Assembly: GCA_031273365.1 (NCBI GenBank)
Contig: JAISSA010000004.1
Location: 1-9,621 of the forward strand
Origin: Synergistaceae bacterium
GTDB taxonomy: Bacteria > Synergistota > Synergistia > Synergistales > Aminobacteriaceae
DNA: 9,621 nt
Direction: 5' to 3'
The position numbers and the translations under genes are program-made. A model generated the notes under the pieces. The model was not told the DNA's origin. It saw nothing but the letters and a program-made list of their open reading frames with translations, and did not search any database. Below, piece after piece: positions 1 through 5,563 of this stretch. Positions within the stretch are counted from its first letter, which is position 1. Each line of letters opens with the position of its first letter.

Positions 1-1241
1 AGCGTGCAGGAATACTCCACATCTTCGCCGTAAGCGGGGTGTTTCCAAACAACTTCCTGACCGTTCAGGCCCGTCTCCGCCTCGCCGGTAAACAGAATGC
101 ACTCCCCATCGACCGAGGGCCAGTGTCCGACATAGTTGTCATTCGAGGTGCTCTCCAGAGACAGATCGAAGGTTTTCTCCGTATCCGACACGGAATCTAT
201 ATCTGTGCCTGTGCTTCCAATGCCCGCGTCCGTCGTGACGGTATAACGGCCTCCCCTGACTGTAAGACTCCCTGTCTCGCCAATCAACGTATTATCTGTG
301 TGATTCTCAACTATCGCAAGACGTATGTGACTGAATTTTGCCTCATCATAAACGCTCCTGCCGTCAAAGAGCGCCCCATCGGAGCGATACATTGCCTCCA
401 CCCGTGGAGTCAGGGCAACAAAGTCCCAGTTATAAAACGTCTCGCTTCCATCCTCAGCCGGAGCTTTAAACATGACATGCACCGCTTCGATATCAGCAGG
501 AGCTATCGGGAAGGGAAGCACAGAAGAACCGAAAAGCTGAGTTCCCTCAGAAAAATTATAATCTGAGAATGATGAAAATTCGAGATCTATCTTCGATGGA
601 TATTTCGTGGTAACCCATATGCTCCACAGTTGCCCGTCAAACGGTGCCGGAACAGGGGTATCCGTTGCGTCGGAGGTTACGAATCTCCAGAGAATTTCAG
701 AAATCCTGCCCTCCGGATCGAGCACATATTCGACGTAAGGCACAAACTCCGCCAACTGTTGCTGAACCGGGCGATGCGTGGGCACCTCAAAAGTCCGGAC
801 GTCGTCGCCGTAGGATGGATGGCTCCACGTGATCAGGCTGCCCGGCAACCCCGTCTCTGCCTCGCGTGTGAACCATACCGAATTGCCGTCCACGGCGGGG
901 TGAAATGTGACCCAGTTGTCGCCGTATTCCTGAGCGATCAGCGGAAAAGGATTCGGCGCATCCTCGATAATTCCATTGACGCTCCGAACAGTATAGCTCC
1001 CTGCGCCGGTAATCGTGAACGTCCCCGACGTACTATCGTCCGTCTCTATTTTTCCACGAGTGTCTCCTACATAAATATTGAGGTTGCCAAAACCTGCCGC
1101 GTCATATGCAGCTTTTCCGCCTCTTAAAAAGGTCCAGGCATCATAGACAGTCGCTACATAAGGCTCCGCCCATGCGCCCCCCGCAAACATAAAAATTCCC
1201 AGCAGTACGCTGATAAGCAATTTCCCGCTGATGCGTTTCAC
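1..1241 (-). CDS. Secreted protein of unknown function with an internal duplication (C-terminus beyond the window)
   Basis: The frame is open from a GTG at 1241 to the left edge, giving 413 residues with no stop. The start follows a GGGAGGTG ribosome site by about 9 nt; an in-frame TTG at 1247 is too close to that site. Residues 1-25 form a signal peptide: KR near the N-terminus, a hydrophobic stretch (LLISVLLGIFMFAGG) and an AWA|EP cleavage site. The mature part contains two related segments, about 29-154 and 282-413. Both hold YD-A-F followed by a beta-rich stretch, and both end in a matching block: HPAVDGN...FTREAETGLPG...HPSYGDD in the first and WPSVDGE...FTGEAETGLNG...HPAYGED in the second. 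I do not recognise the domain. A beta-sandwich or adhesin-like surface repeat is possible, but this is inference. Synergistota often carry long secreted proteins with a C-terminal sorting tail, and that end lies outside the window. Codons such as ATA, TTA and AGA are commoner than in the neighbouring genes, which may indicate transfer. Confidence 0.85.
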   Translation of the reverse strand, partial: MKRISGKLLISVLLGIFMFAGGAWAEPYVATVYDAWTFLRGGKAAYDAAGFGNLNIYVGDTRGKIETDDSTSGTFTITGAGSYTVRSVNGIIEDAPNPFPLIAQEYGDNWVTFHPAVDGNSVWFTREAETGLPGSLITWSHPSYGDDVRTFEVPTHRPVQQQLAEFVPYVEYVLDPEGRISEILWRFVTSDATDTPVPAPFDGQLWSIWVTTKYPSKIDLEFSSFSDYNFSEGTQLFGSSVLPFPIAPADIEAVHVMFKAPAEDGSETFYNWDFVALTPRVEAMYRSDGALFDGRSVYDEAKFSHIRLAIVENHTDNTLIGETGSLTVRGGRYTVTTDAGIGSTGTDIDSVSDTEKTFDLSLESTSNDNYVGHWPSVDGECILFTGEAETGLNGQEVVWKHPAYGEDVEYSCT

Positions 1242-1387
1242 CTGCAATACACCTCCCTGAAGTCCCCGAAACAGGGACATCTGCTGTATGGAACCCGCCC
1301 AATACAAACCTCAGCTCCCTTGTTCTTCTGCTTCCAGACCCTCCCCCTTTCAGCCCGGAGTCCATGCTGCCGCCGGCTTTGCGTCCG

Positions 1388-1415
1388 AATGTAACAGAAC
1401 CCTGTTATGTTACAT
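1388..1415. promoter_or_regulatory. Operator-like dyad, left copy
   Basis: This is a 28-bp site with TGTAACA at one end and TGTTACA at the other. As a 27-bp dyad centred at 1402, 11 of 13 arm positions match. It is the exact reverse complement of the site at 1598-1625. It lies about 150 bp upstream of the secreted-protein start. A two-fold symmetric site of this size is typical of a dimeric repressor such as a TetR- or GntR-type protein, but the regulator is not in the window and the family is unknown. Confidence 0.6.
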
Positions 1416-1597
1416 CGTAAGGCAACAAAAAAGAGGTGAGATTCCAGTCAAAATACAGGTTTTTGCATCGGGCGGGAAATTTTTTCGAACCATGCGACGA
1501 GATGAACAATTTAGAAAAATGTTTTGTGGCAGGTGTAAAAAAACCCGTGGAGGAGAGAGTTTATAAAGTAAAAACGGGAGAATATTTTCGTAAGAAA

Positions 1598-1625
1598 ATG
1601 TAACATAACAGGGTTCTGTTACATT
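1598..1625. promoter_or_regulatory. Operator-like dyad, right copy (inverted)
   Basis: All 28 bases match the reverse complement of 1388-1415. The dyad centre is at about 1611, so the two centres are about 209 bp apart, close to 20 turns of B-DNA. This spacing would allow two bound dimers to lie on the same face and form a loop. The same arrangement could also be the terminal inverted repeats of a 238-bp miniature element, although I find no target-site duplication beside the arms. Confidence 0.6.
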
Positions 1626-1714
1626 TTCGTAGCGTGAAACACAGGATACACCTCCAGACCGCAGCGATGCTTACGTAATTCAAACACAAACATTTCCATC
1701 TGTCAACGAACCGG

Positions 1715-1732
1715 GGCGCGGGGACCCGCGCC
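1715..1732 (-). terminator. GC hairpin downstream of the ABC ATPase gene
   Basis: GGCGCGGG pairs with CCCGCGCC across a 2-nt loop, 17 nt beyond the ATPase stop codon in the direction of transcription. There is no T-run after the stem on the minus strand (it reads ccggttcg), so it is not a textbook intrinsic terminator. It may still end the transcript with help from Rho, or protect the 3' end. Confidence 0.4.
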
Positions 1733-1748
1733 TGCGGTCGACAGAACT

Positions 1749-2498
1749 TTACCGGTTCAGGATGGCGCTCAAAAAATCCTGTGCGCGCCCCGTCTTCGGG
1801 GCTCGAAAAAATTGTTCCGGTTTGCCGGTCTCGAGGATTTCTCCGTCCGCCATAAAGACGATCGTGTCGCAGATCTCGCGGGCAAAGTTCATCTCGTGGG
1901 TCACGAGCAGCATGGTTATACCCGTTGCCAGCAGGCTGCGTATCGCGTCGAGGACCTCCTTGATCAGCTCCGGGTCCAGAGCCGACGTGGGCTCGTCGAA
2001 GATCATGATTCGGGGCTCCATCGCCAGAGCGCGGGCAATCGCGACCCGCTGCTGCTGTCCGCCGGAAAGACGGGTCGGGAAGACGTCCATCTTGTCCCCG
2101 AGCCCCAGCGTCCTCAGAATCGACGCCGAACGCTCCTCCGCTTCGCCGCGGGGCAGTTTTTTCACCTTTACGGGGGCCAGCGCGACGTTTTCCAGCACCC
2201 TGAGATGGGGGTAGAGGTTGAACGACTGCGACACAAAACCAATGTTCGCCCTCAGCCTGTTGAGGTCGGTCGAGGGCGCGTGTACGGGAATTCCGTCGAC
2301 GCGAATCTCCCCTCCGTCGATGCCCTCGAGGGCGTTGACCGTTCGGACGATGGTGCTTTTGCCAGCCCCGCTCGGGCCGATAAACCCGAATACCTGCGAC
2401 TTTGGAATGTCGATGGAAATATTCTTCAAAACCTCGAGGCTCCCGAAGTTTTTCGACACGTTTCTGAAGGAGATGATCGTCTCGGATTGGCTCATCAT
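1749..2498 (-). CDS. Polar amino-acid ABC transporter, ATP-binding protein
   Basis: This 249-residue cytoplasmic ATPase powers the importer encoded with it. All nucleotide-binding motifs are intact: Walker A GPSGAGKST (41-49), Q-loop Q91, signature LSGGQQQ (144-150), Walker B IMIFDEP (164-170), D-loop SALD (172-175) and switch His201 in LVTHEM. The length and the sequence around the signature are those of the GlnQ/HisP/ArtP group that imports glutamine, histidine or arginine. The start is placed at the ATG at 2498, preceded by AAAGGGGA about 8 nt upstream; a second ATG follows at once (2495). The frame stays open to 2615, but those 39 extra residues lie in intergenic repeat sequence and do not look like an ABC N-terminus. 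The gene ends the block B cluster, 218 bp after the permease, and that gap holds an inverted repeat. Confidence 0.93.
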   Translation of the reverse strand: MMSQSETIISFRNVSKNFGSLEVLKNISIDIPKSQVFGFIGPSGAGKSTIVRTVNALEGIDGGEIRVDGIPVHAPSTDLNRLRANIGFVSQSFNLYPHLRVLENVALAPVKVKKLPRGEAEERSASILRTLGLGDKMDVFPTRLSGGQQQRVAIARALAMEPRIMIFDEPTSALDPELIKEVLDAIRSLLATGITMLLVTHEMNFAREICDTIVFMADGEILETGKPEQFFRAPKTGRAQDFLSAILNR

Positions 2499-2520
2499 TC
2501 GCTGTCCCCTTTTATAATAT

Positions 2521-2703
2521 GACTGTTGCCTCAGGTCGGGAGGGTGCTTCACCGGAACGAAGAGCCGCCACCCTCTTTTCAGCGGCAAACGGCTTCGGAT
2601 CGCATAAGCAGGCAACCGATGAGCGAAGCGAATCGCGTTGATCGCTTAGGTTCTTCACCAGTGGAGGGGAAGTACCCTCCCGACTTTACATGAAGCAACT
2701 GTA
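2521..2703. repeat. Imperfect inverted repeat between the permease and ATPase genes
   Basis: The left arm (about 2521-2550) reads GACTGTTGCCTCAGGT then CGGGAGGGTGCTTC. The reverse complement of the right arm (about 2665-2703) reads ACAGTTGCTTCATGT, a short insert, then CGGGAGGGTACTTC. The two are therefore diverged inverted copies of one sequence around about 115 bp of unique DNA. The right arm also contains a perfect stem, GGAGGG-GAAGTA-CCCTCC (2673-2690 region), close downstream of the permease stop codon. It could be a degraded mobile element, or an RNA structure that sets how much ATPase is made relative to permease. I see no transposase. Confidence 0.5.
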
Positions 2704-2716
2704 TAGCCATAATAAG

Positions 2717-3370
2717 CTAATGGTCCATTCGGAACCTGCGCTCGCAGAGGGCGATCAGCTGAGAGAGTCCGTAGGTGATGCAAAAATAGAGCACGGCGAC
2801 GAACGTCCAGATTTCAATGGATCGGAACGTCGTGGCGACGAGGTTCTTCGCCACCATCGAGAGATCCACGATCGAAATGACCGACACCAGCGAGGAATCC
2901 TTGACCAGAATGATGAACTGGGACGCCATGGGAGGCAGCACCTTACGGACGGCCTGCGGCAAAATGACGTAACGCATGGCCTGCAGCCAGGTCATCCCGG
3001 ACGCGCGCGCCGCCTCCATCTGCCCCCTCGGCACGGCCTGAATCCCCGACCGGACAATCTCGGCCACAAAAGCGCCCGAAAAAATCCCCAGCCCAAACAC
3101 GGCCGACCAGTAGGGCGTCAGCCGGAGGAAACGCCCGAGGACGAAAAAAATCCATATGAGCAGCACCAGCAGGGGAACGCCCCGGAAGAACTCCACATAC
3201 GCGGCCGCGACGAAGCGCAGAGAGCGAAGGCGCGAAACCCGGAAAAGCCCCGCGATCACCCCGATGGGAATGCTGACGAGCAGCGCCAGAAACGAAATCG
3301 TCAGCGTCATGCGTACCCCCGTGACGAAAAGAGGCAGGTTCCGATAGATAACGGACCAGTTCATAGTCAT
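2717..3370 (-). CDS. Polar amino-acid ABC transporter, permease
   Basis: A 217-residue inner-membrane protein of the HisM/GlnP/ArtQ type, the usual length for the family. Hydrophobic segments lie at about 20-42, 52-80, 88-108 and 185-205. The cytoplasmic coupling loop that docks on the ATPase is clear at about 119-140 (EAARASGMTWLQAM...ILPQA), with the glycine at the expected place. Only one permease gene is present, so the channel is probably a homodimer. The start is the ATG at 3370. A second ATG two codons later (3364) is possible, and the ribosome site (GGTGTG) is weak for both. A 180-bp gap with a terminator-like hairpin separates it from the binding-protein gene upstream. Confidence 0.93.
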   Translation of the reverse strand: MTMNWSVIYRNLPLFVTGVRMTLTISFLALLVSIPIGVIAGLFRVSRLRSLRFVAAAYVEFFRGVPLLVLLIWIFFVLGRFLRLTPYWSAVFGLGIFSGAFVAEIVRSGIQAVPRGQMEAARASGMTWLQAMRYVILPQAVRKVLPPMASQFIILVKDSSLVSVISIVDLSMVAKNLVATTFRSIEIWTFVAVLYFCITYGLSQLIALCERRFRMDH

Positions 3371-3406
3371 GATTGATCACACCAGACCGAAAATTGTGGT
3401 TTTGCA

Positions 3407-3442
3407 CGAGGGGGCAGGCAAAATTTCCCTTCCCCCCTCGTC
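3407..3442. other. Stem-loop upstream of the permease start
   Basis: ACGAGGGGG (3407-3415) pairs exactly with CCCCCTCGT (3434-3442) across an 18-nt loop. It sits about 37 nt upstream of the permease start. No T-run follows on either strand, so it is not an intrinsic terminator. It could stabilise the 5' end of a processed permease mRNA. Confidence 0.4.
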
Positions 3443-3446
3443 TTAA

Positions 3447-3475
3447 AAACTAAAACCGTGGGGCACCGCCCCACA
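3447..3475 (-). terminator. Intrinsic-terminator-like hairpin between the binding-protein and permease genes
   Basis: On the minus strand GTGGGGC-ggt-GCCCCAC forms a perfect 7-bp stem followed by ggttttagttttt, a T-rich tail. Transcripts from the hydrolase and binding-protein genes should partly stop here and partly read through. That would give the excess of binding protein over permease that is common for ABC importers. The hairpin is part of the repeat at 3447-3550. Confidence 0.6.
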
Positions 3476-3550
3476 CCCCGCAGGGGACTTGTCCCCTGAC
3501 CCCGTTAATTTTTCTTTATTTCTTTTTTGTTGTTTTTTTTATTTCTTTTT
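3447..3550 (-). repeat. GC-hairpin intergenic repeat, copy 1, with A-rich leader
   Basis: Read on the minus strand, an A-rich stretch of about 45 nt begins right after the binding-protein stop codon. It runs into ATTAACGGGG and then two strong hairpins: CAGGGGAC/GTCCCCTG (3481-3498) and GTGGGGC/GCCCCAC (3459-3475). The same layout (stop codon, A-rich stretch, ATTAAC then GGG, GC hairpins) is found after the DUF4178 gene at 7571-7643. This looks like a dispersed intergenic element rather than chance. Confidence 0.5.
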
Positions 3551-4375
3551 TTACTCCAGTTCCTTCAGCCAGTCTTTGATGTTGTACATCCACTTCGTCC
3601 GGGACGCGAGCTCTGCGGGGCTGCCCTTGTACTGGTACAGGAACGAATTCAGCCACTGCACCATGGCGTAATCGTTGAGGCGGACCGCAATGCCGAGGTT
3701 TTCCAGGCTGATGAGGTCGTGAATTCCCCTCACCTCGTCGGGGTGACGAGCCTCGTAGACGAGTATCCCGGGCTGGTCGTAAATCACGCCGTCAACCTGA
3801 CCGTTGACGAGGGCCAGAGAGGTCTCCGGGAAGGTCGGGAAGTGCAAAAGCTCCGCCTCTTTGAAGATCGACGCCGCCAGAAGGGCGCTCGTCTGCCCCT
3901 GAGGCGTGGCGACCTTTTTGCCCTTTTTGTCGAGGTCCTTCCAGCTCTTCGTTTCGTTGTCGCTCTTACGGACCATCAGGACCTGCCCGGTCTCGAAGTA
4001 GGGGTCGGAAAAACTGACGGAGAGGGCGCGCTTTCCCGTAATCGACATGCCCGCGATCACGATGTCGATCTCGCCGGCGTGAAGGGCGGGGATCAACCCG
4101 GCGAACTCGAACTGCCTGAACTCCGCCTGAACCCCGAGCGCGTTGGCGATGGCCCGGGCCACGTCAATGTCGTAGCCGATGAATTCGCCCTTTTTGTCCA
4201 TCATCTCAAAGGGGTAATAGCCGGGCGCGGAGCCGACGACGATCTTTCCCGCTTTGGCGATGCCGTCGAGCGTCCCCTCCGCCGCCTCGGCCGTCAAAGC
4301 CGGCCCCGCCAGCAGCGCACACACTAAAAGCGCCAAAAAGAACTTCCCCGTTCTACGCATATTTCCTTTAACCAT
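3551..4375 (-). CDS. Polar amino-acid ABC transporter, periplasmic substrate-binding protein
   Basis: This 274-residue protein captures the amino acid and delivers it to the permease. The start is the ATG at 4375, placed 9 nt after a strong GGGAGG; the frame stays open upstream to 4408, but without a comparable site. Residues 1-31 are a signal peptide (KGNMRRTGKFF, a leucine-rich core, then TAEA|AEG). There is no lipobox cysteine, so a soluble periplasmic protein is expected. The fold is the family 3 binding protein: GKIVVGSAPGYYPFE near 43-57, GYDIDVARAIA (67-77), and GMSITGKR...FSDPYF (109-127) with the arginine that usually holds the ligand carboxylate. A later DQPG lies where an acidic residue normally meets the amino group. 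The specificity cannot be read directly. The hydrolase gene 56 bp upstream suggests arginine or a related guanidino or ureido amino acid. Confidence 0.92.
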   Translation of the reverse strand: MVKGNMRRTGKFFLALLVCALLAGPALTAEAAEGTLDGIAKAGKIVVGSAPGYYPFEMMDKKGEFIGYDIDVARAIANALGVQAEFRQFEFAGLIPALHAGEIDIVIAGMSITGKRALSVSFSDPYFETGQVLMVRKSDNETKSWKDLDKKGKKVATPQGQTSALLAASIFKEAELLHFPTFPETSLALVNGQVDGVIYDQPGILVYEARHPDEVRGIHDLISLENLGIAVRLNDYAMVQWLNSFLYQYKGSPAELASRTKWMYNIKDWLKELE

Positions 4376-4431
4376 ATTATTGCACCTCCCGATTTTTCGA
4401 AGGCCCAAGGCCTGCGTTCGTTTTTCGCGAT

Positions 4432-5397
4432 CTATACAGGATCTCTCTCAAGGGCCGCCGTCATGCAGTGCAGAGACCCAAACCCCTTCATCAGCTCGTC
4501 GGCCTCCACCTCGATGACCTCGACGCCGTTCCGCTCCAGAAGAGCTTTCGTCTGCGGGTTGCCTTTGGCCGCCACAACCCGCCCCGGCTCGATCGCCACG
4601 AGGTTGACGGCCGAACCGCGCTTGACCTCCTCCAGCGAGGGGGCTTCGATGATCTGGAATCCCCTCCGGATCAGGGCGTCGACGACGTCGTAAGGAACCT
4701 GCCAGGGGAAGAGCAGCAACTTCTTTGTATCCACGGGGTTCATCAGCCCGTCGAGGTGGGCGTGCCCCCACGGAATCTGAAAACGCAGAACGTTGAGAAC
4801 CCCCATGGCCCGCAGAACGTCCTCCACCTGACGGACCCCCTCTGCGTTGCTGCGAACGCCCGTCCCAAGGACGATGGTCTCGCGGTCGATCCATATCCCG
4901 CACGCGCCCTCGAAGACGCCCTTCCCCGAGATCGTGCGGACGATCGGACAGCCGATCTTCGCCAGCGCCAGCGCGACGGCCCTTTCCTCCCCGCGGCGAA
5001 ACGCCGTCGCCTGGCGGCAAACGACGGCTCCCTCCGGGGTCCCAAGCACGTTGTCGCGCATAAAAAGAGCGTTCGGACGATCTTCCCGCTGTTCTTCCAC
5101 GTAAAAAACGTCCACCCCGAACGAACGGTAAACCTCCGCCATCGCGTCGTGCTGGTCGCGCGCTCTCCCCGGATCCATCACGTCTTTCCAGCGCCAGTCG
5201 GCGGGGTTTCTGACGCACTCGATCTCCCTGCCCGGACGGCGCAGCAACACGGCCCGAAGCCGGCCCACCTCGGAGAAAACGCTCCACCTGCGTCCCCACA
5301 CGGAGACGAGATTTTCTTCAAATGTGGAGGAATCCGAAAACCACTTCTCCCCGTAGTCGTCCGTCTGCTGCGTCAGCGAATCCCTTATTTCAACCAC
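4432..5397 (-). CDS. Arginine deiminase / DDAH superfamily hydrolase
   Basis: A 321-residue member of the guanidine-modifying (amidinotransferase-fold) superfamily. These enzymes use a cysteine to attack a guanidino carbon, releasing ammonia or an amine. The landmarks appear in the usual order: N109 with FMRD (112-115), E163 in FEGAC, H214 and D216 in HAHLD, and C311 in GSLHCMT near the C-terminus. All the catalytic positions seem present. The usual EGGD motif is EGAC here, so its last aspartate is a cysteine. The length is closer to DDAH-like enzymes than to full arginine deiminases of about 400 residues. The start is GTG at 5397 with GGGGAGG 7 nt upstream. The gene leads the importer genes, so its substrate is probably what they bring in. 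Arginine to citrulline is the simplest guess; a methylated arginine or another guanidino compound is equally open. Confidence 0.82.
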   Translation of the reverse strand: MVEIRDSLTQQTDDYGEKWFSDSSTFEENLVSVWGRRWSVFSEVGRLRAVLLRRPGREIECVRNPADWRWKDVMDPGRARDQHDAMAEVYRSFGVDVFYVEEQREDRPNALFMRDNVLGTPEGAVVCRQATAFRRGEERAVALALAKIGCPIVRTISGKGVFEGACGIWIDRETIVLGTGVRSNAEGVRQVEDVLRAMGVLNVLRFQIPWGHAHLDGLMNPVDTKKLLLFPWQVPYDVVDALIRRGFQIIEAPSLEEVKRGSAVNLVAIEPGRVVAAKGNPQTKALLERNGVEVIEVEADELMKGFGSLHCMTAALERDPV

Positions 5398-5409
5398 ACA
5401 ACCGCCTCC

Positions 5410-5483
5410 CCGTCACAAATTCACGCCCCGAGTCCCTCGTCACTCCTGCGCATTATAACAGCACCAGGGGCAAAATATATCAT
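5410..5483 (-). repeat. 74-bp promoter-bearing repeat, copy 1
   Basis: This segment matches 9342-9414 at 67 of 74 positions (six substitutions and one gap). It lies directly upstream of the hydrolase gene, in the same orientation relative to that gene as the other copy is to the DUF4178 gene. It contains the TATAAT box described separately. Both copies hold a 10-codon frame starting ATGCGCAGGAGT and ending TGA, but its three substitutions all change the amino acid, so it is probably not translated. Confidence 0.75.
5452..5482 (-). promoter_or_regulatory. Probable promoter of the hydrolase-importer genes
   Basis: On the minus strand there is a perfect TATAAT (5457-5452) preceded by TGT, which makes an extended -10 (TGTTATAAT). 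A TGATAT sits 19 bp upstream as a weak -35. Transcription would start about 50 nt ahead of the GTG at 5397. The box is conserved in the second copy of the repeat. Confidence 0.55.
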
Positions 5484-5501
5484 GCACAATATTTCTCCTG
5501 A

Positions 5502-5528
5502 ATAATAAACATGAGTTTCTTTTATTAT
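5502..5528. terminator. AT-rich stem-loop downstream of the aminopropyltransferase gene
   Basis: ATAATAAA (5502-5509) pairs exactly with TTTATTAT (5521-5528) around an 11-nt loop, about 36 nt after the stop codon at 5564. With no GC pairs it would be a weak terminator. It lies just upstream of the promoter repeat of the next gene, so it may instead be a regulatory dyad. Confidence 0.3.
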
Positions 5529-5563
5529 AATGACTGCATGAAAGGCAGGGGGCGGCGCCGACG

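Larger units (their letters stand above)
1242..1748. other. Long intergenic region with paired operator-like dyads
   Basis: This 507-bp gap separates the ATPase stop codon from the start of the secreted-protein gene. I see no convincing gene: the plus-strand frame at 1288-1566 has low-complexity composition and lacks a good ribosome site. The region is more AT-rich than its surroundings between about 1410 and 1680. It holds two inverted 28-bp dyads (1388-1415 and 1598-1625), a GC hairpin at 1715-1732, and a small stem (GTCCC/GGGAC, 1262-1278) just ahead of the ribosome site at 1241. No promoter with two good boxes is obvious. A TTGACT on the minus strand near 1447-1452 is the best -35 candidate, but no matching -10 follows. 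Confidence 0.6.

Noticed and set aside
1288..1566. 92-residue plus-strand frame in the long intergenic region
   Set aside because: The start has no good ribosome site, the first half is Pro/Ser/Ala low complexity, and it runs through one of the dyads. No domain is visible.
1388..1625. Insertion sequence with 28-bp terminal repeats
   Set aside because: The 238-bp unit has no transposase and no target-site duplication next to the arms. A non-autonomous element remains possible and is mentioned as the alternative.
2499..2615. N-terminal extension of the ABC ATPase
   Set aside because: The 39 residues come from the inverted-repeat region and do not resemble an ABC protein. A good ribosome site stands just before 2498.
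4448..5299. Long alternative frames on both strands over the hydrolase gene
   Set aside because: The hydrolase frame has catalytic motifs in order and a good ribosome site. The others are Arg/Gly/Pro-rich shadows.
5421..5453. Ten-codon frame (starting MRRSDEG) present in both promoter-repeat copies as a leader peptide
   Set aside because: Its start overlaps the TATAAT box, there is no ribosome site, and all three differences between copies change the amino acid.
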